Part shown: positions 56,748 through 64,000 of the stretch, piece by piece
How positions within the stretch are numbered: position 1 is the first letter of the stretch
Layout: the number at the start of each line of letters is the position of its first letter
Source: Chrysaora quinquecirrha
Lineage: Eukaryota; Cnidaria; Scyphozoa; Semaeostomeae; Pelagiidae
Length of the DNA stretch: 64,000 nt
Assembly (NCBI GenBank): GCA_014526335.1
Contig: JACTAT010000166.1
Location: forward strand, 1-64,000
Direction: 5' to 3'
Notes under the pieces: model-generated
What the model saw: the letters and a program-made list of their open reading frames with translations, nothing else
Database searches by the model: none
Told to the model about the DNA's origin: nothing
Position numbers and translations under genes: made by a program

Positions 56748-57128
56748 TTACAATGCAACTGTCCATTTGGTCACAGGTAAGCCTTCCTGTCTCTCATAAA
56801 TGTCTTGATACTCCTCACTGGGATGCTGATCTGGCTCTTTATCGCTAACTTGCATTGTCTTCTTGCTATTGGGGTCTATAAAAATTCGAGTTCTCCGAGT
56901 ACCATCTGGAACGTTGCATAGATACTTGGACATTTTCTGCTCGCTCATGACTGAAGAAATCTGTATACTTTTGCTTACAATGGCGTTGTAGATTACTCTC
57001 TTTTCAGCAACCTCGTCGACAATTACGGGCATGCAGTTTCGGCTTAGGATTAAAAATCTTATGTAAATACAGACGAACATTCCGCAGCTAACATTGTCTC
57101 TTTGTCTGACAAGACTTTGGAACAGCTG
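56748..57128 (-). CDS. Ulp1/SENP-like (C48) protease segment, third overlapping ORF
   Basis: This frame opens after a TGA at 57129-57131 and overlaps the end of the previous ORF by about 70 nt in the +1 register. It encodes QRDNVSCGMFVC, the Ulp1/SENP cysteine motif: catalytic Cys (codon 57084-57086) followed by Gly, with the oxyanion-hole Gln six residues before it. The region that follows (NCMPVIVDEVAEKRVIYNAI) fits the helical end of that fold. The segment then runs into a charged tail ending VTKWTVAL. The Asp of the triad (LLDS) lies in the preceding ORF, so a full C48 domain would need a frame change between about 57128 and 57105. Function would be SUMO/ubiquitin-like deconjugation or element-protein processing. 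Confidence 0.6.
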   Translation of the reverse strand, partial: QLFQSLVRQRDNVSCGMFVCIYIRFLILSRNCMPVIVDEVAEKRVIYNAIVSKSIQISSVMSEQKMSKYLCNVPDGTRRTRIFIDPNSKKTMQVSDKEPDQHPSEEYQDIYERQEGLPVTKWTVAL

Positions 57129-57997
57129 TCAAGGAGATTGCCTTTCACAACGACATCTTTTCCTGGCAGAATCTTGAAACGGCTGTTTGTTCCCGCTGGG
57201 ATGCTTGCTGAATGTTCCACGGCAAACTTGTTTGGCAATTCTTTGGCATTCAAGCCCTTGACTTTGATACTCTGTTCTCTCAGTAGAACTGCAGTGAACT
57301 CCTCCTTTCCTAGAATCTCTTTGCCTCGACTAATGTATTGAATGAAGTCATTCAAACCATACGTCGCTGTTTCGTTTGTGTCCCAAGTGATGATTTTGTC
57401 CTCAATACGCATGAAAAGTTTCTTTCTCCTCTTCGAGAATATGCAATACAATCTGTATTCCACGGCCTCTGTATCACTGAGGTGCACTTTTACCAGATCT
57501 CCCAGCATCGTGGATGCTTTATCTTTGGTAAAACTGACTGAGGCAGAGTTCACAAAAAGAATGTCTGGTGTGTCGAAAACTGTCACATTTGATTCGAAAG
57601 TTGTTGAATTGTGGCAATAGATGCATTTTAGTGCCGTGGTTTTTTTCAGAAAAGCTTTTTCAATTAGATTGTTGTTTAGCTCGGCAACATGTATCAACTT
57701 GTCAGCCTCAATTTCTGTATTACAGCGACCGCACTCTACGCAAACTCTTTGTGCCACACTGAATATATTTCTTGATACACCAACGTTTGATACCTTCAAT
57801 GTATCGTATAGCAATACATCGAAGGGGAGATTGCTATCTTTTATTGGTATGCGTTGGAAACACTCTCTGGCAACAATGTAAAGGACAGAATGGAAAGTCC
57901 TTTTGTCGATTGCTCCTTGCAATAAATCATGACAAGTGTGTCTGAAATTCTTAAGTGGTACTTTCGTCGTCCCAATCTTTTGAACATGGTGTAACAT
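57059..57997 (-). CDS. Second ORF of the transposase-like gene: USP-like and start of C48 domain
   Basis: The ORF overlaps the large ORF by 47 nt from its Met (62 nt of shared open frame), in the +1 register, and is open for 312 codons. It has a cysteine cluster CVECGRC, then CIYC about 45 residues later, and a TPDILFVN strand, together resembling the zinc-binding and C-terminal half of a USP fold. Neither a Cys box nor a His box is evident, so it may be a catalytically dead second USP module. The last third contains IPAGTNSRF and LLDS at the spacing of the His and Asp strands of Ulp1 proteases; where the His-Trp pair is expected, Arg-Phe is read. Expression would need +1 frameshifting, re-initiation at 57997, or an indel correction. 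Confidence 0.55.
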   Translation of the reverse strand: MLHHVQKIGTTKVPLKNFRHTCHDLLQGAIDKRTFHSVLYIVARECFQRIPIKDSNLPFDVLLYDTLKVSNVGVSRNIFSVAQRVCVECGRCNTEIEADKLIHVAELNNNLIEKAFLKKTTALKCIYCHNSTTFESNVTVFDTPDILFVNSASVSFTKDKASTMLGDLVKVHLSDTEAVEYRLYCIFSKRRKKLFMRIEDKIITWDTNETATYGLNDFIQYISRGKEILGKEEFTAVLLREQSIKVKGLNAKELPNKFAVEHSASIPAGTNSRFKILPGKDVVVKGNLLDSCSKVLSDKETMLAAECSSVFT

Positions 57998-60900
57998 CTG
58001 CGCAAACAGCTGCTAAAAAAGCAGATGCGAACTGCTCGTAGCAGAACTCAGCAACGTCTAATCTTTCATAGAGAAACAAATATCCATCGGTGGCTATGTC
58101 TTGAAACAATCCCGCCTCTATCACCTTGACTGGGCTATCATCATCGTAAACTGCTACCAGATTTTCAGTGATATAGCTGCAGGCGGTGTAGTGACCAACT
58201 GCAGGACTTTCCCCGTGATGGATAATGCAAGAGCGCAGCCTATATTGAGCAACTTCATCGCATGAATTTTCCACCTCTGCAACATTTCCACTTCTTTGTG
58301 CCTTAAACGAGATCGAATGCTGTGTCAAGTCAATGATATAAGAAGGATGAATTTCCCTTCTGGACTTCTCTTGCAAGTTTGTTGTTTGATTGAACTTGTA
58401 ACGGTTTAGAGAAATGGCCAAATCAGTGGGTGCTGTTATAATTGCTTTTCCATATCCCTTCACCCTATTTCTTCCGCATGTGCAATCAATTTCTGCATTT
58501 TCCTCGTCATCAAAATATTTATCTATACCATTTTGTATGGATGGCAGCTTACCGGATGTCTCATCGTCTTCCTTCTCCAATGTTAGAACGGAAGCATGTA
58601 TAATGCTGTTGTTCACTTCAAACTTTCCGCATTTGAAACAGGTTGACATCATCTTATACTGCAATTGCCACATGTGCTCATTGTGCTTCAGACTTAATGC
58701 ATTTAAGATCTCCATCATGATTGCTTGGGCATCGTGTTGATAGCCTAACCTGAACTCTCTTTTGTTAAGTCTCTCGATCATTTCCAAGCTGACCATCTGT
58801 TTGGACATCAGATTTTCGTCGGTGTTTGCCAAGTTCTTAAGCCATTGGCAAAGAGAGACACAGGCAAGAGGGTACGTAATGGAGAGATCTGTCTGCTTTA
58901 GCTGCAGCAACTTGTAGCTGTTATGCATAGAGCAAATAGCTTGCAAAGCAGCGTTCAGCCAGCAGTTGTTTGAAGAATTCGGAAGACCACGCAGCAAACC
59001 ACTCAGCAACATTTCTATAGCAATACTATCTTCTTTCGTTTCCTCTGCTTTGTAAACTGCTGGGAGGGCAGTTTTGAGTGGGAGATTGTACGCGTGTATG
59101 TCAATGTCACGTACAGAGAAAGAACGTTGACACCTGCCGACTCCGATTGCTTGTTTGAAATCGTCATTGAACATGTCCTGGTACTTCATATTGCCCTCAG
59201 ATGCATTTTTTGGGCTTGTTTGTTCATCTATCTTTAGCTTTTTACCGTGTAGGGTTTCAGTTACGTCTCCGCGTTTCCTCTTCTTTCCCACTCTAGCTTT
59301 GACTTTTTTGACCTTTGAAGTCAATTCATTCTTTCTGTGTGAATCCGCAGTGCGATTCTGTGCTTCTGTGTCAAGATATTGATCATTCAATTGAATAGGA
59401 TTTTTACCTGTTGGAGGAGACTGATAGTACCCAGTTTCTCGGTTTCGGTTTGGGAAACCCTTTCTTCTCTTATCCCAAGACTCTTTTACTGTCTTCTTTG
59501 CCCGCTTCCTTTTGGAGCACTTGGCACGATATTGATCTGCAAATGTCCGTTGCTGTCCTATCATGTCTTCATGTACCGTCCTGAAAAAGTCATCAATTCT
59601 TATCTTCGTCAGCGAGTTCATCTGCAGTTCATACATAACGCCCATCCTTCTTTCAGACGTACCTATAGTTCTGTTGTCATTCATAAACGTTCTGTACTGG
59701 TCTTTGATGCCTGAGATCGTCATTACCCTACTTTTCTTGTATTCTTTGTAGGCATCAGAGCGTCCATGTCTGGACAGGTCGTTCAACAACATTCCAGACC
59801 AGAGAGGTGCTGTAGGCATTAGGTTTTTGCAAAGGTCGTCTGCAATCCTCGGCTCGTATAACGGATTGGCTGCAACACCTTCTGATCTTCCCTTTTCAGT
59901 TGCGCATTTGTCCATAGTTGTTTTCTTTAATTTTTCAAATTTTACACGAAACTTTGAATCTCGAGAACGGTTTACCATCTCTTCTTCAGTACTCAGTCTA
60001 TCTGTCAAGTCTAAATCAGATTCATCAAAGTCTCGCGAGTCGATTTCTATGCCGTGCTCTTTCAAAACTGTCTCGAAACGATCTATACGATCGTGCAGCG
60101 ATTTCATGTCCTTTTCCAGCTCTTTGCATTCTGTTTTGGTGCAGCTAACTCGAACAATCAGTTGAAAGATGTCTATTAAATCGTCCAGTGCAGTCGCATT
60201 CATCATCAAACTAAACGCCCACATGTAAATGCTGATTGTATTTCTTCGAGTGAAGTACTTTCCAATTAATTTCTTTGCGTCGCGCATAAAATGGAAAGCA
60301 CACGCATGAACATTCATCATCATGAGTTCTTTGATTGTAGCTTTGCCATTCACGATATTCCAAGCTCTGTCCAAGAATGCTGCCATGTCCTCTCTGTTAA
60401 TGACTTGTAAGGCAGCAAGAACTAAAACCAGCGCTCTGTCACTGTTAAACTGAACAGGCTGTGAGAGGTTGTTGGAGCCAAAAATCTCTTTCTCATTATG
60501 TCGAAATAAATTGAGCCAGTTTTGCAACACAGGGAGAGTATGAGTATCACTTATCATTACTGATAATGGTACGCTTATCATTCCCTTCTTTGGATGGCGT
60601 GCAGTTATCTCATAGTAAAACAATTTCTTTTTCGTCAAAGAAGAGCGCACAATCTTCCCAGTTGCATCCCATGATATTATATCATGGTCTGCGAGATCGT
60701 GAAAGACTCTAACAGAGGCTTCATTCCAGTACATCACCGTCAGCGGTATTATGGATAGCTTTATTGTAGCAGGATGCAAGTCTTGCTCGGGTTTGATATC
60801 ATTCCCTTTAACCTTTTTATTGGTATTCTGTTCCTTTCGCTCTTCAGCGGTATTCTCAGCTTCAGCTTTTTTAGTACTGAGTTCGACTGCGTAAAGTCGC

Positions 60901-62654
60901 AAACTTTCGAGCTCATTTTCGTGTCGTCTTCCCTTAATCCTCCCTTCATACGCAATTTGTCGAAAAACCTGTGTGTCCTTTCCAACACTATTTCTGTTGC
61001 CGGAAGCCATTGCGTCCTTTGATAGAACTGACATTCTTTTAATTCTTTCTTTATATGCTTTATTGCCAGTTGCAAGTGTCTCCTTCAATTGCTCTCTCTC
61101 GCTGCCGGAGATAGGCCTTGAATGCAGCTTATCTGCTCGATGTCGTACTTCGTTCGAGTTGAAGGCAATAGTTCCCTTTAGGTTTGCTTTGAGAACTATT
61201 CGTACATCTTGCACACCGCATTCCTCATGCTTACATCGTCCATATGCACGGAAAATTACTTTATGTTCGTTTTGGGTCTCCAGACCTACCAGATGCCGTT
61301 TGAACATAACTGTGCAGTATGGGCTATGCTGCTTAATTTGTTCATTAAAAAAATGAGTCCAGTCTCTATTTTCCAACCTCCTATAGCTCCCTCCATTGCT
61401 TTCCTTCCTGCTCAGCGCCTGCCACTCGTCCCGCGAAATTTCAAATGAAGCCACTTCTGCTATCGTTTTGGTAAACCACTCTTCGGGTAGTTTACAGTGA
61501 CTAAGCTCTGATAGCGTTTGATGCTGGAGTGGTTTTCTCTGACTTTCTGCTCTTCCTTGTGGTAGTGTTCTAGGCACAGTGCTAGTAGCACCTCCTGCAT
61601 CTTGTTCATTATCCACAATATTCTGTTCCTGAGAAATGTTTTGATATTCTAAATCATTATTCAAGAAACCGGCACCATCAGATTCGTGTGGAATACGTAC
61701 CCAACTCTCTTCCTCAGTTAAATTATGCTTTTCTTCTATTTCTTCATTTCCAGCAAGTAATTCTTCTTTTATGGCATCATTGTAGTCTGCTGATCTCACA
61801 CTGTCGTCTGAGTTACATTCAGAGCTACTGCTAGTGAAGCGCATCACATCTACTTTTTCTAGTTTTGCAAGGTTTTCTTTCTTCATTATGTTTATAGGTA
61901 GCCTCACTGTTTTTCTTTTCTCTTTATACTCAAACACTACATTCTCTGACTGACATGAATTTAAGCTGCAGTGGAATTTTATTTTACTAGATAAAGTCTT
62001 GTTAGTCAAAATCTCTTTGCTGTTGTCGTCAATGCCAATGCACTGGACGTGATACCATGTCTGGCACATATCACATCTGATCCATAGGTCATCAGCGGCC
62101 TCATTGTGCGAGTACTTTTCACATACACCACATGCACTGCTGCTACGTTCGGACTTCTTACTTCTTCCAAAGATGCTGTCAGTCTTGAGAAAACCAACTG
62201 GTGTATTTTTCTTTGCCCGTTGTTTTCGAGACGACGGTGTATCTAAGTCTGTCGTAATGTTCCCACTCTCCACATCATTTATGGTTTTTGGAGAAATCTC
62301 CTCCCGTTTTTCCAGAGTTGACTCTGTTTCCTCATTCGTTTTAGGCCTTTCCTCATGTAGATTCGAATCAACCAATTCCCTAATCCTTCCCCGGTTCTCT
62401 TTCCAAATTGTGAAAACACGTTTACGTTCGTTGATATCATTTGCCTTTGCAGTGTACGACAAAATGTCACACCATACTTCATCTCTGTAAGAAATCTCGT
62501 CCAGCACCTTTACGTGGACATCTTTCTTTTTTAAGTATTTTACTATGTTTTCAGCAAGGCATAAATACATTTTTTGGTCTTGTTTCCTGCCGAGCCTCGA
62601 CTTTTTAAGTTCGGGAGATGGATCATCGTCCTTTTCTGTTGTGTTTCTGTCCAT
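57951..62654 (-). CDS. PHD finger / Mutator-like transposase / ubiquitin-specific protease fusion, 1567 aa
   Basis: An intronless ORF. Domains in order: a helical N-terminus (about 28-95); a complete C4HC3 PHD finger (C175, C178, C194, C197, H202, C205, C229, C234) of the histone-tail-reading class; and a zinc motif C-x4-C-x25-H-x5-H (C474-H511), like the FLYWCH/WRKY-type fingers of Mutator elements. A DDE-type core follows, with D663 in WDATGK, D739 in FNSDRAL and the MULE-like C785-x2-H788; the third acid is unassigned (E1001 is a candidate). After a basic linker comes a full USP (peptidase C19): Cys1231 in NNCWLNAALQ, the QHDAQ box (1306), zinc cysteines 1339/1342/1391/1393, His1488 in GHYTAC and Asp near 1505. 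It probably acts in the nucleus. No terminal inverted repeats were found, so a domesticated gene is possible. Confidence 0.85.
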   Translation of the reverse strand: MDRNTTEKDDDPSPELKKSRLGRKQDQKMYLCLAENIVKYLKKKDVHVKVLDEISYRDEVWCDILSYTAKANDINERKRVFTIWKENRGRIRELVDSNLHEERPKTNEETESTLEKREEISPKTINDVESGNITTDLDTPSSRKQRAKKNTPVGFLKTDSIFGRSKKSERSSSACGVCEKYSHNEAADDLWIRCDMCQTWYHVQCIGIDDNSKEILTNKTLSSKIKFHCSLNSCQSENVVFEYKEKRKTVRLPINIMKKENLAKLEKVDVMRFTSSSSECNSDDSVRSADYNDAIKEELLAGNEEIEEKHNLTEEESWVRIPHESDGAGFLNNDLEYQNISQEQNIVDNEQDAGGATSTVPRTLPQGRAESQRKPLQHQTLSELSHCKLPEEWFTKTIAEVASFEISRDEWQALSRKESNGGSYRRLENRDWTHFFNEQIKQHSPYCTVMFKRHLVGLETQNEHKVIFRAYGRCKHEECGVQDVRIVLKANLKGTIAFNSNEVRHRADKLHSRPISGSEREQLKETLATGNKAYKERIKRMSVLSKDAMASGNRNSVGKDTQVFRQIAYEGRIKGRRHENELESLRLYAVELSTKKAEAENTAEERKEQNTNKKVKGNDIKPEQDLHPATIKLSIIPLTVMYWNEASVRVFHDLADHDIISWDATGKIVRSSLTKKKLFYYEITARHPKKGMISVPLSVMISDTHTLPVLQNWLNLFRHNEKEIFGSNNLSQPVQFNSDRALVLVLAALQVINREDMAAFLDRAWNIVNGKATIKELMMMNVHACAFHFMRDAKKLIGKYFTRRNTISIYMWAFSLMMNATALDDLIDIFQLIVRVSCTKTECKELEKDMKSLHDRIDRFETVLKEHGIEIDSRDFDESDLDLTDRLSTEEEMVNRSRDSKFRVKFEKLKKTTMDKCATEKGRSEGVAANPLYEPRIADDLCKNLMPTAPLWSGMLLNDLSRHGRSDAYKEYKKSRVMTISGIKDQYRTFMNDNRTIGTSERRMGVMYELQMNSLTKIRIDDFFRTVHEDMIGQQRTFADQYRAKCSKRKRAKKTVKESWDKRRKGFPNRNRETGYYQSPPTGKNPIQLNDQYLDTEAQNRTADSHRKNELTSKVKKVKARVGKKRKRGDVTETLHGKKLKIDEQTSPKNASEGNMKYQDMFNDDFKQAIGVGRCQRSFSVRDIDIHAYNLPLKTALPAVYKAEETKEDSIAIEMLLSGLLRGLPNSSNNCWLNAALQAICSMHNSYKLLQLKQTDLSITYPLACVSLCQWLKNLANTDENLMSKQMVSLEMIERLNKREFRLGYQHDAQAIMMEILNALSLKHNEHMWQLQYKMMSTCFKCGKFEVNNSIIHASVLTLEKEDDETSGKLPSIQNGIDKYFDDEENAEIDCTCGRNRVKGYGKAIITAPTDLAISLNRYKFNQTTNLQEKSRREIHPSYIIDLTQHSISFKAQRSGNVAEVENSCDEVAQYRLRSCIIHHGESPAVGHYTACSYITENLVAVYDDDSPVKVIEAGLFQDIATDGYLFLYERLDVAEFCYEQFASAFLAAVCADVTPCSKDWDDESTT

Positions 62655-64000
62655 GGCATTGAATGTCGTTTTCGGTTATCTGCGGGAGAAGAGACCGGAG
62701 ATACTGTAAGGGAAAAAGCCTCAGGGAAGTAACTCTTTACTTTTAGGATGTATTGCAAACTCATAGACATCATCTTTTTATGTTTACTTTAGCATACGAA
62801 GACAGCTTGCAAGGGGACTAATTTATCGTTTGGTCATGTTGGAAAAAAATTGCTGATCAAGAAAATTAACAGCAGTTTTCAATGCTTAAATACCAAGCTA
62901 TGTATTCTGTATCTTAAATCCTTTATGCAGCTGTGAAGCATAAAGGATTTCAAATATGGAAATTCTTTGTACAGTGGGGGGTTGGGGCTCCACCAGCCAG
63001 ATGAGAATAAATCAAATGTGCACATGTTCTTGAGTAACCCCCAGCCCCACGTTGAGAGTTGAAAAAAAGCACTCACCTCTTTCCATTAATGTGTAGCGTT
63101 GTATATTTTGCTAGCATATAATCAGCCCAATTTAATACAAGGAATTACCAAATAATAGGAATTCTCTGAATAGGTATTTCTGATAACAAACGAGATCGTA
63201 GGTTTAATTTTCCGTCACCTAAAATTGCAAAATTGAAAAATTTATAATCTAGAACATTAAGTATTGAAAATAGTAATATTTACATACCAGTATTAAAGTA
63301 TGACGATATTAAATTTTCGTTACGGCTAATGTTTTCAACAATTCTGTGGAACAGAAAATTCTATACATACACTTCAAAATTTGTGATGGAATCGACTATT
63401 CATGGCACAGAGAATGACTTGAACCTCTAGCAAATATTGAAACGGCTTCTGAAAAGAAAATATTAAACTCAGTATGCCCCTAGAAGCTGCCCCTACAAGC
63501 TGTCTTAACATACAATAATAGACAGTAGTTAAATTTCTCCATTCCCTGATCTCAGCTCTCTGTTATTGACGATTCCCAATGCACATTCCTCGTATGGGAT
63601 ACATAAACATAACAATTTTGAAAGAAAAGTTTTTTAAAGTAATTTTTACAATACTATGATTTTGCAATTTTTTTTACATTGGAGAACATGGCATTCTCAG
63701 CAAAAATCGAACGTTTCGAAAGTTTTCCAATTCACCAAAACTCAATTCGCAGGCCAAGCGGTCGGGCTTGGAGCCGCTGGGGAAGCTAGGGGATTTCGGC
63801 AAAGCAACTCAAAGGCAAGAGGGCGCCTGTAAAAGTCTGGAGTGAAACTGCTAACGACCAATTATAGCATTTACTATATGACTAAATTCTATTGAAGACC
63901 CATTCTAACTCAACAAGGACCTGCAAACATTTATGACATAAGTATCTTTCCATTGCTGGATAGCTTCCTATCAGAAAGGATATGTCATCTCACATGAATG
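62655..64000. other. Flank of the transposase-like gene, no gene seen
   Basis: It contains a 13-bp perfect hairpin (AAATCCTTTATGC at 62916-62928 with its complement at 62938-62950) and a G-rich/C-rich pair at about 62975-63050. Otherwise it is AT-rich, and the far end of the element was not identified. Confidence 0.4.

Noticed and set aside
62916..62950. Hairpin as a transcription terminator or element end
   Set aside because: A 13-bp hairpin alone in AT-rich DNA is weak evidence and no partner was found on the other side of the gene.

Overview
The window looks like nuclear DNA of a cnidarian, probably an anthozoan such as a coral or sea anemone. It is AT-rich, holds few host genes, has split genes with GT-AG introns, and is packed with metazoan-type mobile elements: a BEL/Pao element, a non-autonomous LTR element, two LINE remnants, many MITEs, minisatellites and tRNA-derived repeats. 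The taxon is inferred from these traits; no sequence was matched to a named species. No bacterial operons, rRNA or CRISPR arrays are present. | Layout. 0.5-1 kb: last two exons of an unidentified host gene (-). 1.85-8.45 kb: a BEL/Pao element with nearly identical LTRs and broken reading frames, nested inside a foldback MITE. 8.5-10.3 kb: first exons of secreted-peptide gene 1 (-). 8.9-13 kb: several MITEs. 13.25-29.95 kb: secreted-peptide gene 2 (-), whose proposed 15-kb intron holds a large minisatellite and composite tandem-repeat complex with tRNA-like modules. 28.7-42.7 kb: mobile-element territory, including a 2.1-kb non-autonomous LTR element with 756-bp LTRs that look identical. 43.4-46.5 kb: secreted-peptide gene 3 (+). 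48.3-49.9 kb: an intronless SLC7-type amino-acid transporter (-). 52.8-54.4 kb: a 187-bp satellite, followed by a truncated LINE. 56.6-62.7 kb: a large intronless transposase-like gene (-). | Two things stand out. First, three paralogous genes share one design: a 5'UTR intron ending just before a TTCAAG-ATG start, a signal-peptide exon, an acidic propeptide exon and, in genes 2 and 3, a strongly cationic last exon, all joined by phase-1 introns. The last exon of gene 2 encodes three YYYRRR modules ending in FGKK, an amidation-type signal. That of gene 3 encodes nine arginine blocks (45 of 83 residues are Arg) ending in a two-cysteine tail and GK. This resembles the charge-balanced precursor layout of cnidarian antimicrobial peptides, but I do not recognise the sequences. 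Gene 3 has a MITE inside its acidic exon; gene 1 has no visible last exon and has the BEL element downstream. | Second, the 1567-residue ORF combines a C4HC3 PHD finger, a Cys/His zinc motif, a Mutator-like transposase core and a complete ubiquitin-specific protease (USP) domain. Two overlapping ORFs, each offset by +1, carry a second USP-like segment and a Ulp1/SENP-type cysteine-protease motif. It is either a transposon that encodes ubiquitin- and SUMO-protease-type domains or a gene derived from one.
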